Source of the DNA: Clostridia bacterium
GTDB lineage: Bacteria > Bacillota > Clostridia > TANB77 > CAG-508
Direction of reading: 5' to 3'
NCBI GenBank assembly: GCA_017517685.1
Contig: JAFWYK010000009.1
Location: forward strand, 1 to 64,000
Length of the DNA: 64,000 bases
The notes below the pieces were generated by a model. That model saw nothing but the letters and a program-made list of their open reading frames with translations, was not told the DNA's origin and made no database searches. Within the stretch, counting starts at the first letter, position 1, and every line of letters starts with the position of its first letter. Shown in pieces: positions 43,456 to 52,388 of the stretch. Made by a program: the position numbers and the translations under genes.

Positions 43456-44643
43456 ATGGAGGATATATTTTTAGAACGAAAAAAACTAGTAATTATATAT
43501 AGCTTAATGATAGTTTCTATCATTCTAAATATGTTTGTAATTCCAAAATTTCTTTCTATTTATTGGAATGTATTAAATCTAGTTATATGGCTTGTTATAT
43601 TTGTTATTTCAAGAAAAGTATCAAACCAACATAATAGATTTAAAGGAAAATCAGAAAAATTAAAATCAATATTTATAATAGTTTTAATATATTTAATGCT
43701 GTATTATTTATCGGGACTTTTCTTTGGATATCAAGGAAGTGTATATTCACATTCACTTTATGGGTTAGCATATAATTTTACATTTTATATATTAGTTGTA
43801 ATGCTACAAGAATATACAAGATCAAGACTTGTAAATAATACAAGAAGTAAAGTAGTATACAGTATAATTACAGTGCTTATGATTTTACTTAGTTATAATT
43901 ATGCTACTGTATACAATAATTTCTCAAGTGGAGAAAATATATTTAAATTTATAGCAAGTGATATTTATCCGGCGATAATAAAAGGAATTCTATGTTGCTT
44001 TTTAGTTAAGCTTGGTTCTTATGAACTTTCATTAATGTTTTTAATGCCAATTAAAATAATGGAGTTTATAACACCAATAGTTCCAGATTTAGATTGGTTT
44101 TTAATAGTATCATTTGATTCAGCATTAGTATTATTGCTTTATTATTATACTTATTATGAACATATGATAAATGTAGAAAGATTTACTAGAAAACAAATAG
44201 AATATGCAAATCCTAAAAAGACAGCTTGTGCAATAATATTTGTTTTAGCATTTACATTTTTTGTAGCAGGATTCTTTCCAGCACAACCAGTTGCTATTAT
44301 GTCTAACAGTATGTACCCAGAAATAAAAAGAGGAGACGTAGTAATAGTAGAAAAAATTGATGCTAATGATATTAATAAATTAAAAGTTGGAGATATTATT
44401 GAGTATACAGTAGAGAATAAATCAGTAGTTCATAGAATTGATGCAATAGTAAATTCAAGTGGTGGTAAATTTGAATTTGTAACTAAAGGAGATAATAATA
44501 GATCAAGGGATCCTGAATCTGTATCAGAATCTCAAATCAAAGGAAAAGTAAACATTAAAGTTCCATATATAGGTTATCCATCAGTAATATTTAGTGAGAA
44601 GGTTTTGAATATGGAAGCTCAATTTTTATATGAAGGGGAATAA
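43456..44643 (+). CDS. sipW: SipW-type signal peptidase with membrane domain
   Basis: 395 residues. About seven membrane helices in residues 8-240, then an S26 peptidase: nucleophile Ser in IMSNSMYP at about 284, VVHRIDAI at about 324 where a His replaces the usual Lys (ER-type peptidase), and TKGDNNRSRDP. The long membrane domain is not in classical SipW. Fourteen bases after the second substrate gene, overlapping or abutting the DUF5305 gene. Expected to process the two proteins upstream. Confidence 0.88.
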   Translation: MEDIFLERKKLVIIYSLMIVSIILNMFVIPKFLSIYWNVLNLVIWLVIFVISRKVSNQHNRFKGKSEKLKSIFIIVLIYLMLYYLSGLFFGYQGSVYSHSLYGLAYNFTFYILVVMLQEYTRSRLVNNTRSKVVYSIITVLMILLSYNYATVYNNFSSGENIFKFIASDIYPAIIKGILCCFLVKLGSYELSLMFLMPIKIMEFITPIVPDLDWFLIVSFDSALVLLLYYYTYYEHMINVERFTRKQIEYANPKKTACAIIFVLAFTFFVAGFFPAQPVAIMSNSMYPEIKRGDVVIVEKIDANDINKLKVGDIIEYTVENKSVVHRIDAIVNSSGGKFEFVTKGDNNRSRDPESVSESQIKGKVNIKVPYIGYPSVIFSEKVLNMEAQFLYEGE

Positions 44644-44644
44644 A

Positions 44645-45703
44645 ATGAAAAAAGGTACAAAAGTAAAAAAACAAACTGAATTTAATATGCTTGATAATGC
44701 ATATTTAAAAATGGTAATTGCAATTATTGTCTTTGCTGTCTCATTATTCTTATTTGCAAGAGCAACAAATATAGTTGAAAATGTTGTTTTAACATATACA
44801 ATTGATAGTGATATCGATTATAAAGTGTACTTATATGATAATGAATATTTACCATTTGAATATATGCAAGAAGGTAAAGCTTACATATCAAATTTAGTAT
44901 CAAAAGTTAAAGCGGATTTTGATTATACAGTTAAAACTTCAAAGAAATTTGATTCAGAATATGAATATAATATTTACGCAAAAGCAACTGTTGCTCATGC
45001 ATCAAGTGGTAAAGAATTATGGACACAAAGAATTGATCTTGTAGATCATGTAAAAATTGATATAGAAGATAAAAAAGGTGCTATAGACCAAAATGAAATT
45101 AATATTACAGAATCAGTTGATTTACCATATAACCTTTTTAATACAAAAGTAAAATCATTTAAAAATCAACATAATATACCAGTTAAAGCATTTGTTGATT
45201 TAGAACTTGTAGTTATAGATACAAAAGAGAGAAAAGAAGTAGTATCAACTGGATTATCAATGGATTTATACGAAGACATATTTGAAGTAGCTGAAGTTGG
45301 AACAGGAAGTTATGTTCTAGACGTAACTGAAGAAGAAGTACCAAATAGATATGTTATATTTGCACTTTTATGTATTGTAATTACTTCAGGATTATATACA
45401 TTATTTATGATTTACTTAATTATTGAAAGTACATTAGGAAAGAAAACATATTATTCAAAAGCTATCTATACAATATTAAAAAATTATGGAGATATAGTAG
45501 CGGAAGTTATCAAACCTGTTGATATATCAAACTTAAATGTTATTGATGTTAAAAACTTTGACCAAATGCTTGATGTAGAAGAAGAATTAAGAATTCCAAT
45601 TATGTTCTTTGAAACTATTAAAGGAAAAGAAGGTTGGTTTGTTTTAGTACATAATGATTTAGCATACAGATATATTTTAAAAGACAAAGTAAAAGGAAAA
45701 TAA
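44645..45703 (+). CDS. DUF5305 membrane protein
   Basis: 352 residues. One membrane helix at about 23-43, an external domain of about 190 residues with ENVVLTYTIDSDIDYKVYL at its start, a second helix at about 233-258, and a cytoplasmic tail. The family DUF5305 is commonly found with SipW-type signal peptidases in Clostridia and archaea. Starts one base after the peptidase stop. Likely a partner in export or assembly of the surface fibres. Confidence 0.78.
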   Translation: MKKGTKVKKQTEFNMLDNAYLKMVIAIIVFAVSLFLFARATNIVENVVLTYTIDSDIDYKVYLYDNEYLPFEYMQEGKAYISNLVSKVKADFDYTVKTSKKFDSEYEYNIYAKATVAHASSGKELWTQRIDLVDHVKIDIEDKKGAIDQNEINITESVDLPYNLFNTKVKSFKNQHNIPVKAFVDLELVVIDTKERKEVVSTGLSMDLYEDIFEVAEVGTGSYVLDVTEEEVPNRYVIFALLCIVITSGLYTLFMIYLIIESTLGKKTYYSKAIYTILKNYGDIVAEVIKPVDISNLNVIDVKNFDQMLDVEEELRIPIMFFETIKGKEGWFVLVHNDLAYRYILKDKVKGK

Positions 45704-45706
45704 TGT

Positions 45707-46279
45707 ATGAAAAAATTTATTAAAATTGTGTTAATTATTTTAACAATAGTATTGCTAATAGCGCTTGGATTATATATTTATGTGTGTCTAGAGTCAAAAA
45801 AAGAATTTTCATTATATGATGAGAATAGATTTATAATTTATCCTAAAGGAATGAGTACTGTTGTTGCGGGAGGATTAGGAAATACAACTTATTATTATGA
45901 AGTTGATCTATCAAAAAAGAAAATGGACTATAGAGGAGACTCAGTAGTTTTTGATATAGAAGCAAATGAAGGAAAAGATAAGAGTGGTAAAAAAAGAAAA
46001 TTATTAGCAACATATTTTTTATCAAATGAAGAAGTAGATAGATTAAGAGCTTGTATATTAAATATTAAAAGTAAAACAAAAGAGTTAGAAGAAAATTCAG
46101 AGTATGAATTAATTGATAATACTCAAAATGAAAATGCTACTACTATAGAAAAATTAAAAGATGAAGTTAAATCTAAACCATTCTATTATTTAATTAAATT
46201 TGAAAATGAAAATTTAGAGGTGTTTGATAAAGAAAACATAAAAGAATTAAGAAAGCTTATAAATGAAATCATAGTATAA
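45707..46279 (+). CDS. Anchored protein of unknown function, last gene of the surface locus
   Basis: 190 residues. A single N-terminal membrane helix (IKIVLIILTIVLLIALGLYI) and an external domain with FSLYDENRFIIYPKGMS. Three bases after the DUF5305 gene. No lipobox cysteine. No family recognised. Co-transcription suggests a role in the same surface assembly. Confidence 0.68.
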   Translation: MKKFIKIVLIILTIVLLIALGLYIYVCLESKKEFSLYDENRFIIYPKGMSTVVAGGLGNTTYYYEVDLSKKKMDYRGDSVVFDIEANEGKDKSGKKRKLLATYFLSNEEVDRLRACILNIKSKTKELEENSEYELIDNTQNENATTIEKLKDEVKSKPFYYLIKFENENLEVFDKENIKELRKLINEIIV

Positions 46280-46290
46280 AATAAAAAGAA

Positions 46291-46333
46291 AAGAAGATCT
46301 AAACATATAAAAATGTATTAGATCTTCTTTTTT
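46291..46333. terminator. Bidirectional terminator
   Basis: AAGAAGATCTAA pairs with TTAGATCTTCTT (46318-46329), then T-run; ends the surface locus and the converging PIN gene. Confidence 0.82.
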
Positions 46334-46347
46334 ATAAAAATGATTGG

Positions 46348-47358
46348 TTAATTATCTTTACAATGTAATTCCATTTTATCTAAATAATCTGTAATATCGA
46401 TTAATGCTTTATCTATTATTTTATAATTCTTATAATTTCCATTTTTATCTTTAAATAACTCTATATAGATTTCTAAATCATTAAGATGTAATTTTGATGT
46501 GCTTCGATACATAGGATAAATGTATTCATCATCTTCATCATCGTAGATAGATTCTTTAGGATCAAAGACAAATATGTTTCCAGCAATATCTACAGAGTAA
46601 TTAACTTTAACAACTAAGCTTTCTAAATCTTCCCAGTCGTAGATAATTTCACATGCTTCCAAATAAGCTTTTTCAATTTGAATATTTATGATATCGTTTA
46701 CATTTGCACTTTCAAATTCAATTAGATTTTTATTATTTAGAATGTGATTATCTTTGATGTAATCTTCAATTAATTTGTATTCATAAGTACTGAAGTCGAA
46801 GAATTCACGAAGTATTGTCTCAAGTTTGTTTACTATTATGCAATCTACTTTAGATTTAATTGAATCGATAAATCCTTTATCTTCAGATACAATATATGCA
46901 TTTGAATAATTACTTTGTTTTAAGAAATTAACTATTGCTGAAATAATCATTGCATCTGGGAATTCTTTTGGTTTAGATGTTTCAAATGGTTTTTCTTTAT
47001 TGAAATACCATCTATTTACATCTGATATATCTAAATATTTTTCACACTCAAGAATTTTGATATTGTTCTTTTCAATAAAGTCATCTAATTTTTGAAGATT
47101 TTCTTTAAGAATTTCATCGTAGAAGTTTTGATTTAGTTTTCTTCTTATGTAGATGGACTTGATATTGTTTTGATCATTATCAATGGATTCTTTAATATGT
47201 TTTTTTAATTCTTCTACAACGATATTTGGAAGACAGACTTCAATATTAGAGTATCTTTTTAGTACTGCTAAAATGTTGTTTCTATATGTATGCTCGAAGT
47301 CGTATTTTTCTTTTCTACCAAATACGTTTGTATCTAAGAAGATGATGTCTTTTTCCAT
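46348..47358 (-). CDS. PIN-domain protein (DUF4935-like)
   Basis: 336 residues. DIIFLDTNVF gives the first aspartate of a PIN nuclease, PNIVVEELKKHI the conserved glutamate, and PDAMIISAIVNFL then YIVSEDKGFID the further acidic residues. A C-terminal domain of about 130 residues follows, with a strand-rich region. PIN proteins cleave RNA; this type occurs in toxins and defence proteins. It stands alone. GTAGGTG precedes the start. No antitoxin adjacent. Confidence 0.8.
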   Translation of the reverse strand: MEKDIIFLDTNVFGRKEKYDFEHTYRNNILAVLKRYSNIEVCLPNIVVEELKKHIKESIDNDQNNIKSIYIRRKLNQNFYDEILKENLQKLDDFIEKNNIKILECEKYLDISDVNRWYFNKEKPFETSKPKEFPDAMIISAIVNFLKQSNYSNAYIVSEDKGFIDSIKSKVDCIIVNKLETILREFFDFSTYEYKLIEDYIKDNHILNNKNLIEFESANVNDIINIQIEKAYLEACEIIYDWEDLESLVVKVNYSVDIAGNIFVFDPKESIYDDEDDEYIYPMYRSTSKLHLNDLEIYIELFKDKNGNYKNYKIIDKALIDITDYLDKMELHCKDN

Positions 47359-47592
47359 TTAAATCACCTACTTTCTATTCAAAAGTATTATTGATGAAAA
47401 AACTACATAGTATCCTACTATAATTATACCATTAATTCGAATAAAAATCAAAAATAAGAGACTTTTTAAGTTGCTTTTATTAACTTTAAGATAAATAAGA
47501 AAAATAACTTTAAAATCTATTTATAGAGTTTATTTAAAAACTAAAAATTATATTATAAATAAAGAATAGTAAAAAATATTTTAAAACATTAG

Positions 47593-47621
47593 TTGACATA
47601 ATTTTAAAAGTGTGCTATAAT
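47593..47621 (+). promoter_or_regulatory. Promoter of riboswitch-led operon 3
   Basis: TTGACA, 17 bases, TATAAT with TGC just before the -10 box. The 230 bases between the PIN gene and this promoter hold nothing else I recognise. Confidence 0.85.
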
Positions 47622-47624
47622 GAG

Positions 47625-47718
47625 CTTGTAGGGGAGTAATAACCATAGAAATGTGGAATTGCATCAACAATTTGCGGAAACAAAACCTGGTGCAATTTTA
47701 AAATATGAGACTTACTAG
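47625..47718 (+). promoter_or_regulatory. yybP-ykoY-type (Mn2+) riboswitch, copy 3
   Basis: Same core as copies 1 and 2. The outer stem here is AATTGC/GCAATT instead of AATAGC/GCTATT: a compensatory change keeping the pair. The hairpin CCATA/TGTGG keeps pairing through a G-U. Closing helix CTTGTAGG with CTTACTAG. Confidence 0.74.
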
Positions 47719-47752
47719 TACAAAAAGGTACTAATAAGGTCTCAGTTTTTTG
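47707..47752 (+). terminator. Terminator 1 of the copy-3 leader
   Basis: GAGACTTACTAGTAC pairs with GTACTAATAAGGTCTC, then TTTTTT; excludes the riboswitch closing helix. Confidence 0.75.
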
Positions 47753-47783
47753 TTTATAGGGAAAATAATATCAGATTAAATAG

Positions 47784-47824
47784 AGACATACTTAGTACCA
47801 AAAATACTAAGTATGTCTTTTTTT
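47784..47824 (+). terminator. Terminator 2 of the copy-3 leader
   Basis: AGACATACTTAGTA pairs with TACTAAGTATGTCT, then T-run. Confidence 0.75.
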
Positions 47825-47862
47825 CATATAAAAAAGATACTTAAAGAAGGAAGGGAAATAAA

Positions 47863-47949
47863 ATGTCAGAACAAAGTGAAAATCAAGAAAACAAATTTAT
47901 ACTTTTAATTAAAAGTGTTGTAAACGGTCTTAAAATTATATTTGAATAG
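47863..47949 (+). CDS. Small 28-residue protein behind riboswitch copy 3
   Basis: MSEQSENQENKFILLIKSVV then NGLKIIFE. AGAAGGAAGGG precedes the ATG with good spacing. A polar N-terminus and an amphipathic or membrane-seeking C-terminal helix. No family recognised. May be a small protein in its own right or a translated leader to the 437-residue gene downstream. Confidence 0.5.
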   Translation: MSEQSENQENKFILLIKSVVNGLKIIFE

Positions 47950-47991
47950 ATACCGAAAAGTAAGTTTTAAAATTAAAAGGGGGAAATTAAA

Positions 47992-49305
47992 ATGAATTTA
48001 TTACTGGTATTAGCACTTAAAAGAATCCATGATGACCAACAAGCGGCTGCAAGAAGACGTAGTAGAGCAAGAGAGGAAGCAAGAAGAAAGAAAAATGCTC
48101 CTAAAGATCATGCTCATAGATATTCTTCAAGAGAATATTCTGAAAATGAGTATTTTAATATGGTAGTAACAGAAGATGAAGTATTAACAGCATTCTTTGA
48201 TGCATTAGAGAAAAAAGGAAAACAAATTGATGATAAAGATGCTGAAGAAGTAAGAAAAGTAGTTGAAGAAAAATTAAAACTTCAAGCAGAACGTGTAGAT
48301 GAAATTAATAAAACATTAGCTGAAATTAAAGCTACTGGATTAGAACTTGATACAGATCAAGAAGAATATTTCTATTATAAAACAACTGTTGGTAAAAAAG
48401 TATTAGATGCCTGTGAACCAGCTTTTGGTGAAAAAGGTGAATATGCTAAAGTAAAAAAATCTTTTCAATTAGCTTATAAAGGAATTACATTAGATAGAGC
48501 TTGGTTTAGAGCTGATAGAATAGATGAAAACCCATTTGAAGTAAGACTTACTGATTGGGAACAAAGAAATCCAAATTTAGACCAAGAGATTCAAGAAAAA
48601 GAAGCAGCTGTAGAAGCTGCTGAAAAAAGATTAAAACATGCAATATTTGGTAAAGAAGAAAAACAAGATGAATTAAATAAATTAAAGAAAGAATTAGAAA
48701 GATTAAAAGAAGCAAAAGTTGATGGTGAAAAAATCGCATCTCAAAGAGATATATATGCAGAAATTACACCAGAGCAAAAAGCTTTAATTGCAAAATATTT
48801 TGATCAAGTAGATGTATGTAAAGAGGCTGGTAAGGATGTTGACAAAGACATTGAAAAATATACTCAAATTAAAGATGATTCTTACCGTTATTCATACAAT
48901 AAAGAAAAATCAGATAAAGAAAGAAATAAATGGCAAAGAGCATTAGACGAATTATTTGCTGATGGAGATGCTTCAGAAGAATTGTTAGATGCTATCGATA
49001 CAATCTTATCTGAAGAAGCTATCGGATATGAAAAGTATTCTGAAGGTAAAGATACATATCAAATGCAAAGAGAAGGTCACTCTGAAACATTTTCTAAATT
49101 AATTGGTTGGTATATAGATACAAGAAGAGAAAAAATAGCAACTAAAGGATTAGATAGAAGAGAAGCTGCATATGCGGCTCTTGCTAAAGAAAATAATAAA
49201 TTATTAGAACTTGCTGGATTAGTAGATGAAGCAAAAGCTTTAGAAAATCCAGATGAAAAAGGTAAAAAAGATCCAAAAGGAGATGAAGAATATGGAGATG
49301 AATAG
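47992..49305 (+). CDS. Large coiled-coil protein, riboswitch operon 3
   Basis: 437 residues. A hydrophobic start (MNLLLVLALKRI) followed by an Arg/Ala-rich stretch, then mainly helices with a long coiled coil around 200-245 (LDQEIQEKEAAVEAAEKRLK). The end is rich in Asp, Glu and Lys. GGGGG precedes the ATG. No family recognised. Followed by two further unknown genes, the first overlapping its stop. Confidence 0.77.
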   Translation: MNLLLVLALKRIHDDQQAAARRRSRAREEARRKKNAPKDHAHRYSSREYSENEYFNMVVTEDEVLTAFFDALEKKGKQIDDKDAEEVRKVVEEKLKLQAERVDEINKTLAEIKATGLELDTDQEEYFYYKTTVGKKVLDACEPAFGEKGEYAKVKKSFQLAYKGITLDRAWFRADRIDENPFEVRLTDWEQRNPNLDQEIQEKEAAVEAAEKRLKHAIFGKEEKQDELNKLKKELERLKEAKVDGEKIASQRDIYAEITPEQKALIAKYFDQVDVCKEAGKDVDKDIEKYTQIKDDSYRYSYNKEKSDKERNKWQRALDELFADGDASEELLDAIDTILSEEAIGYEKYSEGKDTYQMQREGHSETFSKLIGWYIDTRREKIATKGLDRREAAYAALAKENNKLLELAGLVDEAKALENPDEKGKKDPKGDEEYGDE

Positions 49306-49498
49306 AAAACTTGAAAAATTTCAAGAACTATTAAAACTTCAAGAAAAAGTTAGAAAAGGTTTAGTAAATAAAGAAGATTTAACGTATAAAGAAAAAATAA
49401 TGCTTTGTAGGTTATACGATGTACAAATGAATGAAAAAGAAGATGAAAATAAAAGACTACTTGATAAAGTAGTTGAATATAAAAAGAAAATTAGTTAA
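49292..49498 (+). CDS. Small helical protein, riboswitch operon 3
   Basis: 68 residues, helical and charged (NRKLEKFQELLKLQEKVRKG). Starts inside the end of the preceding gene; an in-frame ATG at 49298 is the alternative. AAAAGGAGA precedes it. Position and size resemble the 87-residue gene in operon 1. No family recognised. Confidence 0.65.
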   Translation: MEMNRKLEKFQELLKLQEKVRKGLVNKEDLTYKEKIMLCRLYDVQMNEKEDENKRLLDKVVEYKKKIS

Positions 49499-49521
49499 TA
49501 GTTTTAGAAAGGATGTTTAAA

Positions 49522-50685
49522 ATGGAAGTTTATGATTTTGATTATGGATGGAGTAGAATTCGTGCAAGAATTTGGAAGTCAGGATCTGTTTATATCGATA
49601 TGCCATCAAGAATTGGATTTAGAGATACAATTTGTTTAGAAGAAAGAGGGTGGAGATATACATCTACACAAGATGATTGTATAGATTATATATTCCATAT
49701 GTGGATGAAAGACAATGGTATGATGTCTTGGGCTAATGATATGAGCCGAGGAATTCAATATTTGGATGAACCTTTTAATCCAGATTATCCTAATGCAGAT
49801 TTGTTAAATGATACAGCAATGAAACTTTATACTATCTCTCATAAGATAAGAGATTATCAAAAGAGAAATCTTCCAGTACATGATGTCTTTGAATTAAGAA
49901 AATTATATTTAACAACTGCTTTAAAAACTTTAGGTTATGATAGTATTGCTGCTGTTGGAGAACCTTTAGATGATTCTAGAGGTTACTTAGGACTTACAAA
50001 AGTTGTAGATAGTTTAGAAAAGTATTTGGATTTATCTCGTTTAGTATTCTCTCCTGGTAAATATGGTGATTACGAACAAGTTAAATGTAGAGCATTAGAA
50101 ACTGTTACTAGAGAGCAAATGATTGAGTATGTAAAACCAGTTAAAGATCAAATCGATGAATTTGTTGCATTTATGCAAGATAAAGAAGATGGGCTTACAG
50201 CAAAAAGAAGAGTATTTCCAGAATACAGAACTAAGATGAAAGAAAAAGGTGGAGAATATTCATTTGATGCATATGAAGAAAAAGTAAAAGCTGTTGCTAT
50301 GTTACTTCTTGAACTTAATGCAGACCTTTTAACTGATGAAGAAAGAGAAAAATTCGGAATTAAACCATTTGAAGTAAAACCTGAAATTGAGGTAGAAGAT
50401 CGAATTTCAAGTTTAATAGATTCAGAAGAATTTAATGATGCTTGTAAATTTGAAGATACTTATGCTTATGATGAATCTAAAGAATTAGTTAGAAGGTTAA
50501 GAGAAATTTCTCCAGATAATATTTCTATTACTAGAGAAGAAGTTGTTAAATTATTAGAAGATGAGTTGAAAGAACTTGAAGAAAGAAGAACTTCTGTTGG
50601 AACTCATGAGATTATTCATAAAAAATACTATTCTAAAACTAGAAAATCAGAAGTAAAACAAAGAGAAGATGAATTTTTATATTAA
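49522..50685 (+). CDS. Unknown protein, riboswitch operon 3
   Basis: 387 residues. N-terminal beta-rich part with several aromatic residues (VYDFDYGWSRIRARIWKSGS), then helical. No signal or membrane segment. Start 49522 preferred because TAGAAAGG lies nine bases upstream; 49513 is too close. Ends before a good terminator. No family recognised. Confidence 0.77.
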   Translation: MEVYDFDYGWSRIRARIWKSGSVYIDMPSRIGFRDTICLEERGWRYTSTQDDCIDYIFHMWMKDNGMMSWANDMSRGIQYLDEPFNPDYPNADLLNDTAMKLYTISHKIRDYQKRNLPVHDVFELRKLYLTTALKTLGYDSIAAVGEPLDDSRGYLGLTKVVDSLEKYLDLSRLVFSPGKYGDYEQVKCRALETVTREQMIEYVKPVKDQIDEFVAFMQDKEDGLTAKRRVFPEYRTKMKEKGGEYSFDAYEEKVKAVAMLLLELNADLLTDEEREKFGIKPFEVKPEIEVEDRISSLIDSEEFNDACKFEDTYAYDESKELVRRLREISPDNISITREEVVKLLEDELKELEERRTSVGTHEIIHKKYYSKTRKSEVKQREDEFLY

Positions 50686-50739
50686 TTATAATCTAATATA
50701 GATTGTTAATAATAAAATCCTAGAATACCAAAATCGAAG

Positions 50740-50764
50740 AAGACCAGGAAACTGGTCTTTTTTG
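50740..50764 (+). terminator. Terminator of riboswitch operon 3
   Basis: AAGACCAG pairs with CTGGTCTT, loop GAAA, then T-run. Confidence 0.88.
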
Positions 50765-50847
50765 ATGATTAAAGATATAGTTGAAGAAATAGAGTCTTTA
50801 TGATAATATCTTATTAATAATAGATAATAAGATTGGGAAAAAAGATT

Positions 50848-51144
50848 ATGAAGAGATTAGAATTTGAAAAGAAAATTAAGGAATTAAAATTAGAAAAAGT
50901 ATATCGTGAAGGAAAACTTCAAACATATTCAAATGAAAAAAGGGAGTTTTATAGAGATTCTGCTAGAGATAATTTGTATGGATGTTATTATAATGAAAAA
51001 ACAAAATATTATATAATTTTCTTTACTGATGCAGAAAGAGATGTTGTAGTTGAACTAGGACATTTTAGTACTGAAGAAGATGCTTATGAAAAATTGTTTG
51101 AAACAATAAAAAAATGGGATGAAGATTATAAGAATAATAAATAA
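50848..51144 (+). CDS. Small protein of unknown function
   Basis: 98 residues: a basic helical start and a strand-rich end with YYIIFFTDAERDVVVELG and a terminal helix. It loosely resembles small immunity or SMI1-like proteins, but I cannot assign a family. The ribosome site is weak (GGGAAAAAAG). A terminator-like hairpin follows. Confidence 0.6.
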   Translation: MKRLEFEKKIKELKLEKVYREGKLQTYSNEKREFYRDSARDNLYGCYYNEKTKYYIIFFTDAERDVVVELGHFSTEEDAYEKLFETIKKWDEDYKNNK

Positions 51145-51152
51145 TAAATAAT

Positions 51153-51192
51153 AAGAGAATGTTGAAAGTATTGCCTTCAACATTCTCTTATT
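51153..51192 (+). terminator. Terminator after the 98-residue gene
   Basis: GAGAATGTTGAA pairs with TTCAACATTCTC, then TTATTT. A second hairpin, AAGAGAGT/ACTCTCTT, follows at about 51204-51225. Confidence 0.7.
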
Positions 51193-51370
51193 TAACGTAA
51201 AAAAAGAGAGTATAAAAACTCTCTTAGATGGTCGAGAGAGTATTATTGTAATGCTTGATATTAGTGAATTATACATGTTGATGTATACAGAAAATTAAAC
51301 TAAGTATACAAGAAAATAATGCGTTTGAATAATTACAAATAATCCTGAACAAATATTTGGTTTTTGTATT

Positions 51371-51399
51371 GACTTTAATTACTATATATAATAAAATTT
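51371..51399 (+). promoter_or_regulatory. Promoter of the 55-residue membrane protein gene
   Basis: TTGACT, about 17 bases, TAAAAT. The 200 bases before it hold only small hairpins. Confidence 0.5.
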
Positions 51400-51438
51400 C
51401 AGCAAGTTATTTTTAGATTGAGAATGTACCAACTTTTG

Positions 51439-51494
51439 AGCAGATGCATTGATTAGTAAATAGTTAATGCTATTTGTTAATTGATGCATCTGCT
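51439..51494 (+). promoter_or_regulatory. 25-bp hairpin in the leader of the 55-residue protein
   Basis: The arms 51439-51463 and 51470-51494 pair over all 25 positions, including five G-U pairs, around the loop TTAATG. No T-run follows, so it is not a terminator. Lies about 30 bases upstream of the ribosome site. Could control RNA stability or bind a protein. Confidence 0.65.
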
Positions 51495-51541
51495 AACTTT
51501 TGTCAGTAGATGTAATACATAAGAAAGGAGGTACACAAAAG

Positions 51542-51709
51542 ATGAATGAAAGCTTGAAAAAAAGCATTCAATCTTCTACTGTAGTATCTGTTGTTGCTAT
51601 TGTTGCAATGGCGATATGCTGCTTAGCAGCTCTTGGATATAATTCTAAGATTTCAGTAGAAAAAGAAAAGATTGAAGTAAATGCATCTTACTCCAATCTA
51701 ACTAAATAA
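51542..51709 (+). CDS. Small single-pass membrane protein
   Basis: 55 residues with one membrane helix (STVVSVVAIVAMAICCLAAL) and a short external tail. AAGGAGGT precedes the ATG at ideal spacing, and a strong terminator follows, so it is clearly an expressed unit. Long hairpin in the leader. No family recognised; a toxin-like or stress peptide is possible. Confidence 0.72.
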   Translation: MNESLKKSIQSSTVVSVVAIVAMAICCLAALGYNSKISVEKEKIEVNASYSNLTK

Positions 51710-51715
51710 CCCATA

Positions 51716-51748
51716 GATGAAGGTGAAAACCTTCATCTCTTTTTTTAT
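51716..51748 (+). terminator. Terminator of the 55-residue gene
   Basis: GATGAAGGT pairs with ACCTTCATC, loop GAAA, then T-run. Confidence 0.9.
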
Positions 51749-51891
51749 TATTTTATAATTAATATTAAATTAAGTCAACTACCTATTAGTGTTTTTAATT
51801 TAATATTACATTTGCATATTATAATATATTATATTTTTCCTGTCAATTAATTATACTATGTTTTTTATGAAAATAAGATATACAAATAATA

Positions 51892-51930
51892 AAAAACAAT
51901 AAGGCATCCAATGATGCCTTATTGTTTTTA
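51892..51930. terminator. Terminator of the DUF3892 gene
   Basis: AAAAACAATAAGGCATC pairs over 17 bases with GATGCCTTATTGTTTTT. Confidence 0.85.
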
Positions 51931-52212
51931 TTCCCTAGGTAAGTTTAATAAATTATCTATATATGTTGAATTAGCTTTTGACCTAACATATTTTTCACCA
52001 TTTTGGCTAATAACAGGTTCTACTTTGGGATATGGATAAATGTTAACCTCAATAGTTGAATAGGGATTATTTTTTAAAAAGTCATAAATGTCAGATTTGT
52101 AAAAATATCCGTCTTCTTTTAAATCTCCTACTAAATAAATTTTATCAATCTCTAATAGATTGTTTGATGAACCACATCCTGGTTTCATCTTAATTTTTGT
52201 TGCTTTTATCAT
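51928..52212 (-). CDS. DUF3892 family protein
   Basis: 94 residues. The end, EKYVRSKANSTYIDNLLNLP, is the hallmark of DUF3892, a small family of unknown function common on mobile elements. AAGGAGGAG precedes the start. Located next to an XRE regulator and near tRNA genes, consistent with a remnant of an integrated element. Confidence 0.78.
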   Translation of the reverse strand: MIKATKIKMKPGCGSSNNLLEIDKIYLVGDLKEDGYFYKSDIYDFLKNNPYSTIEVNIYPYPKVEPVISQNGEKYVRSKANSTYIDNLLNLPRE

Positions 52213-52282
52213 AGCAAACTCCTCCTTTATTTTTTTATTTATAAAATTAGTGTTTGCAAGAAATAAAATCCTTTCAGCCCTC

Positions 52283-52388
52283 TTGCAAATTAAAGAAGAA
52301 ATATGCTACAATAAATATACAAAAGAGAAATTCGGCAAAATTTCTTTTGAAAGTCGTTCAATGTTGCATTGGGCGATTTTTCTTCTTT
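52283..52388 (+). ncRNA. Candidate small RNA
   Basis: TTGCAA (52283-52288) and TACAAT (52307-52312) form a promoter with an 18-base spacer and TGC before the -10 box. Next come hairpin GAAATT/AATTTC and a second, TCGTTCAATG/CATTGGGCGA (10 pairs, 52354-52376) with TTTTTCTT. The transcript would be about 65-70 bases with no reading frame. No known RNA family recognised. The rest of the 366-base gap is featureless. Confidence 0.45.
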
